From Promethearchaeota archaeon (GTDB lineage Archaea; Asgardarchaeota; Lokiarchaeia; Sigyniarchaeales; SOKP01), in contig JAEOUA010000006.1 of NCBI GenBank assembly GCA_016839555.1, positions 62,001 to 126,000 of the forward strand: a stretch of DNA of 64,000 bases, given 5' to 3'. This document shows, in pieces, positions 1 to 8,849 of this stretch. Position 1 is the stretch's first letter; each line of letters starts with the position of its first letter. The notes under the pieces were generated by a model. It made no database searches. It worked only from the letters and a program-made list of their open reading frames with translations, and was not told the DNA's origin. A program made the position numbers and the translations under genes.

Positions 1-94
1 TCAAATATTTTCCCTAATTTATTGTTTTTTATTTGATTTAAGAATTATTAAATGTTAGTCGATCAAAAAAGCAAGCATTTTATAAAATAAATGG

Positions 95-1384
95 TTATAT
101 AATGATCTTTTCTAATTGAGCTGCTATTTGAGCTCCTGAAATAATCGATAATCCTAATCCCGTCCCATATTTAATCTCATCTTCTCCATCAAGGTGTTTC
201 ATAAAGGAGAAGAGGGCTGATCCACACACAAATATATTTGATTTCCTATCATTGTTAAACAATAATTCAAATGAACTTGAAATTTTATTAGGAATAGAAA
301 TAGAATTTTTTTCGAATAATTCTTTAAATTCTCTGACTTCAGCAAGGGGTCCTTCTTGAAATAAAGTGCCGACTGCAAATACTATGAATCTCGACCTAAC
401 ATTTATAATTTTTCCATCCTTATTGAGAAGCTTTAATTTCCAATTGGTATCTTGATCATCAATTTTATCAAATTCTATGAAAGTGAAATTATTATGAATT
501 GGGATTTCCAACTCCTTAACTTTTTCACTAATACTGTTATTAAATCTTTTAGACATTAAAGATGGTGATAAGGCAACTAATTCCCTGCATTCTATATTTA
601 AATATTTTGAGAGAAGATTAATAATCTTTCTTTCAGCTTTTAATCCTAAAATTGGTGGAAATAAAATAGAAGTAATTTTATCTAAATTAATCTCTGAGTT
701 TTGATTTTTTAATTCTTTTTGAATATAATCTCCAAAGATAATAACCTTATCTGAATGTGTATCGAAATAATTTGCAATCTTGTATTCCGATAATTTTCCT
801 TTTATTTCGGTTTGATTTTCATTTTCTTCCCAATAATCAAAAAGTTTTTTGAGAGAGAGCTTTAATATTTTATAAGTGCAAGAAAAGGTCTCTTTAAGAT
901 TTTTAGCTACAAGATACATCGCATCATTATTAAATTCAGAAAAATCAACAAGAATTACAATTGAACTATTATCTAATTGCTCAAATTCGTGGAAAATCGT
1001 ATTCCACATTCCAACACAAGGTTTTAAATTGCCTAATGTTGTTAATACATATTTATTTGTTATCTTATCATTCTCAATTGAAAATGTAAATTCAGGAAAC
1101 TGGGCGGAGAATTCTATAAAGGCTCTATTAATTTGGTTGAAATTTAAATACCCATAAGGGTGATGAGGGATTTCTTTCTTAAACTCGTTAAAAGATGACT
1201 CTAAATCCTTATTATGATGATAATCAAGAAAATCCATAGTGCCAACCCAAAATTGGGATGCTCCCGTTCCGCTATTAAAAATTTCGCAATTTATTCCTTT
1301 CATTTTTAATAAAATCCCTAAATATAACCCAGAGAATCCACCCCCTATAATACTCACATCAATAGCTTTTTGATTTTCGTTCAT
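95..1384 (-). CDS. glpB: Anaerobic glycerol-3-phosphate dehydrogenase subunit B-like flavoprotein
   Basis: 429 aa flavoprotein with an N-terminal dinucleotide fold (GGGFSG at residues 14-19) and a C-terminal second FAD-contact segment near residues 388-425. The stretch after the first fold (GTMDFLDYH, then HPYGYLNF) matches the GlpB pattern rather than GlpA. In the family, GlpB is the flavin subunit that passes electrons between GlpA and the Fe-S anchor GlpC. It overlaps the end of glpA by 4 nt (ATGA), so the two are translationally coupled. A candidate third subunit (GlpC/HdrB-like) lies far away at 56919-58178. Family call is by motif and context; the exact quinone or carrier partner is unknown. 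Confidence 0.75.
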   Translation of the reverse strand: MNENQKAIDVSIIGGGFSGLYLGILLKMKGINCEIFNSGTGASQFWVGTMDFLDYHHNKDLESSFNEFKKEIPHHPYGYLNFNQINRAFIEFSAQFPEFTFSIENDKITNKYVLTTLGNLKPCVGMWNTIFHEFEQLDNSSIVILVDFSEFNNDAMYLVAKNLKETFSCTYKILKLSLKKLFDYWEENENQTEIKGKLSEYKIANYFDTHSDKVIIFGDYIQKELKNQNSEINLDKITSILFPPILGLKAERKIINLLSKYLNIECRELVALSPSLMSKRFNNSISEKVKELEIPIHNNFTFIEFDKIDDQDTNWKLKLLNKDGKIINVRSRFIVFAVGTLFQEGPLAEVREFKELFEKNSISIPNKISSSFELLFNNDRKSNIFVCGSALFSFMKHLDGEDEIKYGTGLGLSIISGAQIAAQLEKIII

Positions 1385-3003
1385 TTTAAGTTTCCTCCTA
1401 AAAGATAGATATATTTAGAGAGTTTAATTTGTCTTTTAAGTATATTATTAGCAGAGATTTGGATTTTCCATCGTTTTTCTAATGCTTTTTTCAATTCGGT
1501 CATAATTTGAGAATGTATTTTTTCCGTAAGTTTTGCTTCTAAATTTGCTAATTTATAATAGCAAAACAGCCCTTGGCACGGCCCCATACCCTGGCGTGTT
1601 CTTCTTCTATAATCGTCTAATACTCTTACATTAAGGTTTTCCCTTACCCAAGATAATTCAGGCTCGGTCACATTTTCACATTCACAAATTTTTTGTGGTC
1701 CCTCATCAGAAGAAAAAGGATCTAAACAAGTTTCGCACATCTCAAAAATTTCCTTATAAAAGGTACCCCATTTAAATTGCATATCAAATGCAGTCTTTTT
1801 ATCAACATGAAGCTCCTTCTCGAATACTTTTTTAGTTATTACCCTATCCCCTCCAGGTAGTGGTAGCTCGGCAGTTTGGCATTGCGCATTTATGTCAAGT
1901 TTTTCGGCGACAAGATCCGATATTTGTTCTGCCATTAACCGATAGGTTGTTAATTTTCCTCCTATAATAGTTAATAGACCAGAATATCCTTCCTCTTCAT
2001 AATCAATGATATCAAACTTGCGAGAAGCTTCTCTTAGAGGAGTATCACTGGCAACTAAAGGGCGTGCTCCAGAATAGAATCTAATTATTCGATGTTTTCT
2101 TACGGTTGGAATTAAATATTCGCCTTGATTTAAAATATATTCAATTTCATCTTTAGATGCCATTAACCTATCTAAATCTTCTAATTCCACGGGTTTTGAA
2201 GTTGTTCCCAATATTATAGAGTTATGGCTTGGAACAATAATATCTGCATCTCCGGGTTTTCTCAAACGGTTAATTAAATGGCTTACTAAACGATCTTTGA
2301 TGACAAGAAGAGTTCCCATAGTAGGAGCTATTCTAAGCGGGTGTGAAAGTTTTAAGTCCTTTTCCAGATATGAGGCCCATGGACCTGTTGCGTTAATTAC
2401 TATATCTGCGTAATAGGACTTCTTTTTATTTTTTAAAAAATCAAAGCATTCTATTCCTATTATAGTCCCATCTTTAATGAGTAATTTTTCTGCTTTTGTA
2501 TAGGTCTTAATTTTAGCTCCATGGAGTTGAGCATCATAAGCATTATAAAAGGTCAAAAGAAAGGGATCAATATATCCATCTTTTACTCGAAAAACACGTT
2601 GAGTTTCAGGATTGCAGTTCGATTCATCTTTCAGAAAGGCTTCTGGCTCGATTTCCTCGCACCATACACCAGCTTTTTCACATTCTGTATTAAAGATATC
2701 CCCGTAGTTTACATCTTCATCATTTACTGCCATAAAATAACCCCCACAAGCTTCGGTTATATGTGGTGCAATGTGCAGAAGTATTTTATTTTCTAGAGCA
2801 CACTCGGTTGCAGCTTCTTTATCTTTATATACATATCTTGCTCCTGAGTGCAACATAGCATGACATCGGCCAGTCGTTCCCTCACTTAAATCATTTTTTT
2901 CTACTAATAGGACTTTGAATCCTCTAAGACATAAGTCTCGGGCAATACCAACCCCTGTAATTCCTCCTCCAACTATAAGACAATTATATTTATCTTTACT
3001 CAT
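1381..3003 (-). CDS. glpA: Anaerobic glycerol-3-phosphate dehydrogenase subunit A
   Basis: 540 aa from the ATG at 3003; a TTG at 3015 would add four residues but has no better ribosome site. It oxidises sn-glycerol-3-phosphate to dihydroxyacetone phosphate (family knowledge), or could run in reverse to supply G3P. Visible: FAD motif GGGITG at residues 12-17, TTGRCHAMLHSGARY substrate/FAD loop, GGKLTTYR near residue 330, and a C-terminal BFD-like [2Fe-2S] region (ICEC ... GPCQGLFC, about residues 420-490). That C-terminal domain distinguishes GlpA from aerobic GlpD. Coupled to glpB. In Asgard archaea this enzyme is of interest for membrane-lipid stereochemistry because G1P dehydrogenase is often missing (established literature idea; not tested here). 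Confidence 0.85.
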   Translation of the reverse strand: MSKDKYNCLIVGGGITGVGIARDLCLRGFKVLLVEKNDLSEGTTGRCHAMLHSGARYVYKDKEAATECALENKILLHIAPHITEACGGYFMAVNDEDVNYGDIFNTECEKAGVWCEEIEPEAFLKDESNCNPETQRVFRVKDGYIDPFLLTFYNAYDAQLHGAKIKTYTKAEKLLIKDGTIIGIECFDFLKNKKKSYYADIVINATGPWASYLEKDLKLSHPLRIAPTMGTLLVIKDRLVSHLINRLRKPGDADIIVPSHNSIILGTTSKPVELEDLDRLMASKDEIEYILNQGEYLIPTVRKHRIIRFYSGARPLVASDTPLREASRKFDIIDYEEEGYSGLLTIIGGKLTTYRLMAEQISDLVAEKLDINAQCQTAELPLPGGDRVITKKVFEKELHVDKKTAFDMQFKWGTFYKEIFEMCETCLDPFSSDEGPQKICECENVTEPELSWVRENLNVRVLDDYRRRTRQGMGPCQGLFCYYKLANLEAKLTEKIHSQIMTELKKALEKRWKIQISANNILKRQIKLSKYIYLLGGNLK

Positions 3004-3030
3004 AATATATATCAATGCTCAATAATACTG

Positions 3031-3057
3031 TATTTTAAATATTAATTACAAAAAATT
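3031..3057 (-). promoter_or_regulatory. Probable promoter of glpAB with an element shared with the crt operon
   Basis: On the minus strand a TATA-like ATTTAAAATA lies about 30 nt before the glpA ATG, right for archaeal initiation close to the start codon. The preceding TTTGTAATTAATATT closely resembles minus-strand sequence at 6081-6106 upstream of the lycopene cyclase gene (TTTGTAAATAATATT). This suggests glpAB is transcribed separately from cruF and that both promoters may share a regulator. Sequence observation; function inferred. Confidence 0.45.
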
Positions 3058-3078
3058 CATCTCAGAGTCTAAAATTTC

Positions 3079-3810
3079 TTAATTGTAGAAAATTAATATT
3101 CTCATTGCGATAAAAAAGACCAGTTGAATCACAACAAACCAAGGACTATGTGGACTTTCCCCGAGTTTAATTCGCTCTTTTTCAGGTATCATTAGAAATG
3201 TTAGGGCAAATATAAACGAAATCGAAAACCATGCAATATAATTCTGAATAGGTACATTGAATGGATCACTCGTTAATTTCCATGTCCAATAGTTCAATCC
3301 TATTGCGACAGGTTCCATGATATAATCAAAAAAAGTTGCCAGAAGCCCTACAATGAACGAAGAAAGCAATACTTTAGGGAAATTTTTTATTGGTGATTTG
3401 AATAGCTTTTCTATAAGCCATTCAGAAAACAACACTAATGAAAAGATAATAATTACCCAATTCAATCCTATTATCACTGGTACATCGAACAGCATAGGCC
3501 CAAGGACATTGCCATAATAATACGGTCCAAATACTAATGAATATGCAACACCAAGTACTTCCAGAGTAAAAGTAATTAAATACGCAATGAGAATCCAGAG
3601 GATTACATATTTTTTGTTATAACACTTGTGAATAGCCCAAATACCGGAAATTAATAATACATATGGAGTCAATACAATCATAAGCGGATAACTGGACTCT
3701 GAAAAATGACTGATAATTCCTACCGTAAAAAAAATCGATAATATTATTACTTGGAATCTCCAATCCAACAATATTGATTTAAGTTTAATTTTAGTTTTAA
3801 TTTCATTCAC
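3079..3810 (-). CDS. cruF: CruF-like carotenoid biosynthesis membrane protein (DUF422)
   Basis: 243 aa polytopic membrane protein with about seven hydrophobic segments. Signature stretches of the CruF/DUF422 family are visible: GPYYYGNVLGP, FDVPVIIGLNW, and DYIMEPVAIGLNYW followed by VPIQNYIAWF. Members include bacterioruberin-pathway hydratases that add water across the 1,2 double bond of acyclic carotenoid ends (family knowledge). It starts 2 nt after the end of the upstream crtI-like gene, so it is part of the crtY-crtI-cruF operon. No UbiA-type LyeJ prenyltransferase, the usual C50 partner, is present in the window, so the substrate is uncertain. Confidence 0.7.
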   Translation of the reverse strand: MNEIKTKIKLKSILLDWRFQVIILSIFFTVGIISHFSESSYPLMIVLTPYVLLISGIWAIHKCYNKKYVILWILIAYLITFTLEVLGVAYSLVFGPYYYGNVLGPMLFDVPVIIGLNWVIIIFSLVLFSEWLIEKLFKSPIKNFPKVLLSSFIVGLLATFFDYIMEPVAIGLNYWTWKLTSDPFNVPIQNYIAWFSISFIFALTFLMIPEKERIKLGESPHSPWFVVIQLVFFIAMRILIFYN

Positions 3811-3812
3811 AT

Positions 3813-5294
3813 TTAATCACCCGAAAATTTTTCGATAAGGTTCGCACATATTTTCCCCGATGAGATCACCAGCGGCATCCCCCCTCCTGGGTGAGCAGAG
3901 CTACTGCAGAAGTATAATCCTTTTATATTTTTACTTCTATTCCTATGCCGCATAAATGCAGACATTTTTGTATTCGAACTAATGCCATAAAGACTTCCAT
4001 AGGTGGATCCCGTTCTTTTCTCAATATGGGGTGGGGTAAGGATTCCTTCCGTTTCGATATGAGATTCTATATTAGTGCCTAACCGTTTTGACAGGAGATT
4101 AATGGTAGCTTTTCTTGCATTAGAAACTATTTCGTTCCAATTTTGATTACAATCTGCCGGTGCATTAAGAAGAACAAACCAGTTTTCACACCCTTCAGGA
4201 GCATCAGAAGGAGTTAATTTTGAAGTTATATTAACATATACCGTTGGTTCTTCTGGCATTGTTTTCTCTTCGAACATCGCTTTAAATTCGGCAGGATAAT
4301 TAGATGAAAAGAAAATATTATTGACCGAGAGCTCCTCAAAAGTTCTATTAATACCCCAATAGAACACTATACCGCTCGAACTAGGTTCCAATTTTTTGTA
4401 TCTTTTGGCTTGTTTCAGATCTGGTAAATCAAGAAGTTTATCGTATGTAGAGAGCACATCAGCATCAGATACAACTGCATCATAGTCTTTATCAGCGTAT
4501 TTCGTTGATATTCCACGTAACTTCTTATTCTGAAGATTTATTTTTTCGACTCGCTGATTAAAATAAAATTTAACACCTAAATCTACTGCAGCTTTATGAA
4601 TTTTTTTAGGGATTTCATAAATACCTTCTCCAATTCCATAACCACCACCAATATATTCTATAAATGGGATGATAATCATAGTTGCGGGTGTAAGAAAAGG
4701 ACTTGAACCATTGTAAGTAGCATATCTGTTAAAAAGTTGAACTATACGAGGGTCTTTAAAATATTTTTTATTAATTTTATTTAAAGTGCTAAAGGGATGG
4801 ATGCCTGCGAATCGAACCAACTTTAAAAGGGTAGAAGGCTTCAATAAAGTTCTTATTTCATGAATTGGCTGCGTGAGAAAAAGATTTCCACCTAATCGAT
4901 GCGCTTTTTCAGCTTCTTTTAAATATCTTTTTAGGGATTTTTGACTTCCTGGCGCTATTTTTTCCAGGTCTCGACCAAAATTATCGAGATCAGACCATGC
5001 TTTTAGATAGGTCCCGTCTGAGAGAAAATAGGTACAAATCTCTTTCAGCTTGACTAAGGTGAGTTCCTTATTGATATCTTTTCCTGCAGTTTTGAATACA
5101 TCCTCAAAAACCCAAGGCATTGTCACCAGTGAGGGACCAATATCAAATCTATATCCATCAAACGTTTCTTCGGCTGCTTTACCTCCAGGAAAGGATTGAG
5201 CTTCATATACATCTACATTCCATCCTTTAGATTTTAGATAGATTGATGCGGATAATCCACCTAGCCCTGCACCAATAATCGCAGCCGTTTTCAT
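3813..5294 (-). CDS. crtI: Phytoene desaturase family (CrtI-like) carotenoid desaturase
   Basis: 493 aa if started at the ATG at 5294; the open frame extends 32 residues upstream to 5390, but that piece lies inside the cyclase gene and is only a hydrophobic shadow. FAD fold at the N-terminus (AIIGAGLGGLSASIYL), then FPGGKAAE and FDIGPSLVTMP typical of CrtI/CrtD, and a C-terminal HPGGGMPLVISSGK flavin motif. Probably desaturates or 3,4-dehydrogenates a carotene. It is the second CrtI-type enzyme in the window (other at 8850-10358), so one may be the phytoene desaturase and this one a CrtD/CrtI paralogue working with CruF. Begins 1 nt after the cyclase stop. Confidence 0.8.
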   Translation of the reverse strand: MKTAAIIGAGLGGLSASIYLKSKGWNVDVYEAQSFPGGKAAEETFDGYRFDIGPSLVTMPWVFEDVFKTAGKDINKELTLVKLKEICTYFLSDGTYLKAWSDLDNFGRDLEKIAPGSQKSLKRYLKEAEKAHRLGGNLFLTQPIHEIRTLLKPSTLLKLVRFAGIHPFSTLNKINKKYFKDPRIVQLFNRYATYNGSSPFLTPATMIIIPFIEYIGGGYGIGEGIYEIPKKIHKAAVDLGVKFYFNQRVEKINLQNKKLRGISTKYADKDYDAVVSDADVLSTYDKLLDLPDLKQAKRYKKLEPSSSGIVFYWGINRTFEELSVNNIFFSSNYPAEFKAMFEEKTMPEEPTVYVNITSKLTPSDAPEGCENWFVLLNAPADCNQNWNEIVSNARKATINLLSKRLGTNIESHIETEGILTPPHIEKRTGSTYGSLYGISSNTKMSAFMRHRNRSKNIKGLYFCSSSAHPGGGMPLVISSGKICANLIEKFSGD

Positions 5295-5295
5295 T

Positions 5296-5982
5296 TTATT
5301 CGTCTCTTTTAAAGCTGAATTTATCCCTGAAGAGGAAATAGAAAATAAGATAAAGACTAATAAGAGTAAAACTATAAAAAAAATCTTCAATCGGTATGGA
5401 AATGACTCTCAGACCTATTATTGCATCACTATTGTAGGATACAATAGGCAAATAAGTAAAAATCCCATTAAAAATTAAAAATGGAATATAAGTCAAAATT
5501 AATCCAATTAAAGTCCAGCTGGATTGAAATTTTTCGTATGCTACCAAGCCTATTAATAGCATCGTAATAAAAAAAACTATTCCAATAAGCACTGTATAAC
5601 CTTTATCTAAAAACAAGATTAAAGGTAAAATCCCAATTGAACTAATAATAATAAATACATATCTCGGAATATGAAGGATCCTCTCTTTTGTATAGGCTCG
5701 CACACACTCATATATAAAAACAGTAGCATATGGAACCGCAATAAAAAAAATCCACTCACCTATAGGAAGATTAAATATTTTTAAAGTTCCTGCATAAGTT
5801 TCTGAGAAGGACCAATGCCCAATCTCGGTTACGATAATATCCCAAATAATATAACTGCTACTAACCACCAGCATACTCAAAAGCAAAGGGGGCCATCTAC
5901 GCCAAAATCCCACCTTTTTATCAAAAGATAAAAGAAAGGGAAATATAATTACTAAGAAATTCAACCAAAAATATAGTGCCAT
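5296..5982 (-). CDS. crtY: Lycopene beta-cyclase, CrtYcd membrane type
   Basis: 228 aa, about seven transmembrane helices in two related halves. Each half carries the cyclase pattern: IIWDIIVTEIGHWSF and LPIGEWIFF in the first; FNGIFTYLPIVSY and IPIEDFFYSF in the second. This fused archaeal/fungal-type cyclase closes the ends of lycopene to give beta-carotene (family knowledge). First gene of an operon with crtI (5294) and cruF (3810). A GAGGT ribosome site sits upstream of the ATG at 5982. Its presence with CrtZ (11666) argues for cyclic xanthophyll production rather than only acyclic bacterioruberin-like pigments. Confidence 0.85.
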   Translation of the reverse strand: MALYFWLNFLVIIFPFLLSFDKKVGFWRRWPPLLLSMLVVSSSYIIWDIIVTEIGHWSFSETYAGTLKIFNLPIGEWIFFIAVPYATVFIYECVRAYTKERILHIPRYVFIIISSIGILPLILFLDKGYTVLIGIVFFITMLLIGLVAYEKFQSSWTLIGLILTYIPFLIFNGIFTYLPIVSYNSDAIIGLRVISIPIEDFFYSFTLISLYLIFYFLFRDKFSFKRDE

Positions 5983-6035
5983 ATACTTTTAACCTCATTA
6001 TCTTATAATTCTATATAAAATAATACTCACTTTTG

Positions 6036-6109
6036 CAGCTTCTTTAGCTTTATATACATATATCGAAGCTGTGTGGCATCATATTTAAAATATTATTTAC
6101 AAAGAATTA
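6036..6109 (-). promoter_or_regulatory. Promoter/leader region of the crtY-crtI-cruF operon
   Basis: Contains the minus-strand TATA-like ATATTTTAAATAT at about 6081-6093 with the TTTGTAA element before it that is shared with the glpA promoter. Just downstream, a perfect 7-bp inverted repeat (CAGCTTC at 6036-6042, GAAGCTG at 6065-6071) is separated by 22 nt, about two helical turns between repeat centres plus spacer. It could be an operator or fold in the 5' leader. No other gene is seen in 5983-6270. Confidence 0.4.
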
Positions 6110-6270
6110 CACCCCATTTAAAAGCATTCGTTTTGTAAAATATAGATAAATACTTAAAAACCGATTTATTTAAAGCTCTTCTGAAAATAGTTCTATTTGA
6201 ACTGAATTTGAAACTAAGATTTAGTATTGTATACTTTCTTTCGTATTATCATTCCCTTTTTATTTTAATC

Positions 6271-7362
6271 CTAAAATAAATGCTCATCTACTATTTTAGA
6301 GCCATATTCTGCCTGGTGTACTCTTACTATATTATTTTCTGGAATGCCGATATTTTGGATCATATTTTGTACAGCATCTAGATCTTCAGTTCTACACAAA
6401 CAATGAATATTTGGGCCTGCATCAACGGTGAAATAACATTCAATCCCTTCTTTCTCTTTTTGCTTAACACCCTCTTCAACCATCTTATAAGTTTGGAAAA
6501 AATTATTTCGAGTATTTACTACCGCCTTTATTACCTTCAATGTATTTGGTTTCCAATAGAACAACGGGGGTTCCGAGGTCATCATAACACTATGCATATA
6601 CAAACAACTTTTCTCGGAGATCTCTCCCACAGTAGTAAAATCATCATTTTGAATTGCTTTTTTAATTTCTACGGCTTGTTTCTGGGATTCATTTATTTTA
6701 ATCTGATTGAAAACACTGGAGTGTGCCGCTTCTTGTCCTATATCAGAACTCACCTCTTTTTCTCCTCTATCGATTACTGCAATTACCGCAGCTATATTGA
6801 ATTCATTACATGGACATATTTGTTCTGCATAAGAAGTATCGTGAGAATATCCTTTATTCCAACATACGAATCCTCCATGAAGAGAGCGAGATGCGGAACC
6901 AGAACCTAATCTTGCATATTTTGAGAGTTCTATATTGTCTAAATTAAGGTTTAACGCATCAGCAGCACTAGTAGCGAGCGCAGCGAATGCAGATGATGAT
7001 GACGCTAACCCTGCAGCTGTCGGAAATTTATTTTGACTGACCATTTTAAAATTTAAAGTTGTACTCGCTAATTTTCTTAACGCATCAACCACTTTTAATA
7101 TTCTTTTCATCTGAATCTCATTAAAGGGAACTATAATCTCATCAGTTTTCAAAAAGCCCGTATCTTCATCATAATGTTCAGAAAATTCAATGGTGGTATG
7201 AGTAATCAATTCGATTCCTGATTTGGCAGTATTGATTGATTCCTTCGTCATGCTAACGCTGTCATTTGTAGGAATATTAAGGTGTGGTGGATGATCTCGA
7301 GATTTACCCCAATATTTTATCAGAGCAATATTTGGGTGTGCGAATGCTGAAGACTTTCCCAT
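6271..7362 (-). CDS. mvaD: Mevalonate (di)phosphate decarboxylase family, GHMP kinase fold
   Basis: 363 aa. N-terminal AHPNIALIKYWGK and LNIPTNDSVSMT are the family signature; the phosphate-binding loop is AAGLASSSSAFAALA near residues 115-129; SGSASRSLHGGFV follows; the catalytic aspartate is D314 in TVDAGPN. The enzyme makes isopentenyl diphosphate (or isopentenyl phosphate) by ATP-driven decarboxylation. Archaeal relatives may use mevalonate-5-phosphate, 3,5-bisphosphomevalonate or the diphosphate, and sequence reading alone does not settle which. Divergent from HMG-CoA reductase across a 278-nt regulatory gap. Confidence 0.85.
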   Translation of the reverse strand: MGKSSAFAHPNIALIKYWGKSRDHPPHLNIPTNDSVSMTKESINTAKSGIELITHTTIEFSEHYDEDTGFLKTDEIIVPFNEIQMKRILKVVDALRKLASTTLNFKMVSQNKFPTAAGLASSSSAFAALATSAADALNLNLDNIELSKYARLGSGSASRSLHGGFVCWNKGYSHDTSYAEQICPCNEFNIAAVIAVIDRGEKEVSSDIGQEAAHSSVFNQIKINESQKQAVEIKKAIQNDDFTTVGEISEKSCLYMHSVMMTSEPPLFYWKPNTLKVIKAVVNTRNNFFQTYKMVEEGVKQKEKEGIECYFTVDAGPNIHCLCRTEDLDAVQNMIQNIGIPENNIVRVHQAEYGSKIVDEHLF

Positions 7363-7532
7363 TTTCTTATTTTATCCTCTTTTTATAATAAGCTATAAAT
7401 ATTATTCAAATATTATTGCGATTGTATTAATAACTTATGTTAATAATTAATATATTCATCTATAAATAAAGGTATTAAGTAAAAGAGGTTCTAATCTTAA
7501 GATTTTTTTAGAAAAGCTCTTCCAAGAATTAC

Positions 7533-7554
7533 GAACCCCTTATACAAAGGGTTC
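7533..7554. promoter_or_regulatory. Near-perfect palindrome between mvaD and mvaA
   Basis: GAACCCCTT and AAAGGGTTC are inverted copies (one mismatch in nine) around a 4-nt centre. The site lies in the divergent intergenic region, about 87 nt before the mvaA start and 170 nt before mvaD. It is unusually GC-rich for its surroundings. An operator for a dimeric repressor is the simplest reading; a short RNA hairpin is the alternative. Confidence 0.4.
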
Positions 7555-7640
7555 CATTTTCAACCCAATTATATTTAGGAAAAATCAATTAATAAATTAT
7601 AACCGAAGAAACTTTTTAGATATGAAGAACATTTTTACAT

Positions 7641-8804
7641 ATGAGTATGTATTCTTCAGAAATATCTGGTTTTTACAAGCTTTCTATAGAGGAAAGACTC
7701 AAACTTATTAAGGAAAAAGTTGGTTTAAGCGATGAAGAGACCAAGATTCTTAAGAATTTTGGTTATTTCCAACCAGAACAGATGGATATATTAATTGAAA
7801 ATGTAATAGCTAGTTATCAATTACCTTATTCAATAGCATGTAATTTTAAAGTGAATGGAAAAGATTATTTGGTTCCGATGGTCATAGAAGAGCCTTCAGT
7901 TGTAGCTGCCGCATCCAATGTGGCAAGAATGGCAAGGAAATTAGGAGGATTTCATAGTAAGAAAATTACACAGGTGATGATAGGACAAGTTCAGATTGTT
8001 AATGTGAAAAATATGGATGATGCTGTGAAAAATATTGAGATCCATAAGGAGGAAATTATTCGCCTCGCAAATGAAAAGGATCCTATTCTCATTAAACTGG
8101 GAGGAGGGGTTGAGGATTTAGAGATTCGACCTATTGATACTATAAAAGGTCCAATGATTATAGTTCATTTGCTTGTGAATGTCTTGGATGCAATGGGAGC
8201 AAACGCCGTAAATACAATGGCAGAAACAGTCGCTCCTTACTTGGAAGAATTAACTGATGGGAAAGTATATCTTCGGATCATCTCTAATTTAGCCACCCAT
8301 AGGATGGCAAAATGTAAAGCAACTTTTGATAAGGATATGTTAGGGGGTGCTGAAGTGGTTGAAGGGATAATGAATGCGTACGCTTTCGCCAAAGCAGATA
8401 TTTTTCGAGCATCTACCCACAATAAAGGGATTATGAATGGAATTATAGCCCTCACTTTAGCAACCGGTAATGATACTCGAGCAATAGAAGCCGGTGCTCA
8501 TACTTATGCCGCTTTAAACGGATATTCCCCACTAAGTACTTTTGATGTTGATTCAAATGGGAATTTAGTTGGTGAATTGGAGCTTCCCCTTGCGTTGGGG
8601 ATTATAGGTGGACTCACAAAGACACATCCATTAGCAAGAGTGTCTTTGAAAATTCTTGGAATTGATAACGCAGAAGAGCTAGCTCAAGTTGCTGTAGCTC
8701 TTGGACTCTGTCAAAATGTAGCGGCTTTACGTGCGCTAGCCTCAGAAGGGATACAAGCAGGACACATGAGGTTGCATAAAAGAAAGGAACAAAAAAAGAA
8801 TTAA
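7641..8804 (+). CDS. mvaA: Hydroxymethylglutaryl-CoA reductase, class II
   Basis: 387 aa; a second ATG two codons in (7647) is an equally possible start. Class II features: YSIACNFKVNGKDYLVPM, EEPSVVAAASNVARMARK, DAMGANAVNTMAETV, TGNDTRAIEAGAHTYA and the C-terminal GHMRLHKR with the catalytic histidine. The length and motifs fit the bacterial-type class II enzyme, usually NAD(H)-preferring, rather than the class I enzyme of most archaea. It makes mevalonate from HMG-CoA in the isoprenoid route. The neighbouring synthase (12188), decarboxylase (6271) and isomerase (13890) support the biosynthetic direction. Confidence 0.92.
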   Translation: MSMYSSEISGFYKLSIEERLKLIKEKVGLSDEETKILKNFGYFQPEQMDILIENVIASYQLPYSIACNFKVNGKDYLVPMVIEEPSVVAAASNVARMARKLGGFHSKKITQVMIGQVQIVNVKNMDDAVKNIEIHKEEIIRLANEKDPILIKLGGGVEDLEIRPIDTIKGPMIIVHLLVNVLDAMGANAVNTMAETVAPYLEELTDGKVYLRIISNLATHRMAKCKATFDKDMLGGAEVVEGIMNAYAFAKADIFRASTHNKGIMNGIIALTLATGNDTRAIEAGAHTYAALNGYSPLSTFDVDSNGNLVGELELPLALGIIGGLTKTHPLARVSLKILGIDNAEELAQVAVALGLCQNVAALRALASEGIQAGHMRLHKRKEQKKN

Positions 8805-8849
8805 AGCTAAAATTTAAATGTATTTTATTTATTATCTATTTTTTACTGC

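Noticed and set aside
876-1157. Plus-strand open frame of 93 codons inside glpB
   Set aside because: Antisense shadow of a well-supported gene; no ribosome site and no recognisable domain.
5295-5390. N-terminal hydrophobic extension of the CrtI-like protein as a signal peptide
   Set aside because: The segment lies inside the lycopene cyclase coding region and the ATG at 5294 gives the normal CrtI start directly before the FAD fold.
6403-6909. 168-codon plus-strand frame opposite mvaD
   Set aside because: Shadow of the conserved decarboxylase gene; composition not protein-like.
7641-8804. Degradative HMG-CoA reductase role
   Set aside because: Class II motifs alone would allow it, but the surrounding mevalonate-pathway genes make biosynthesis the better reading.
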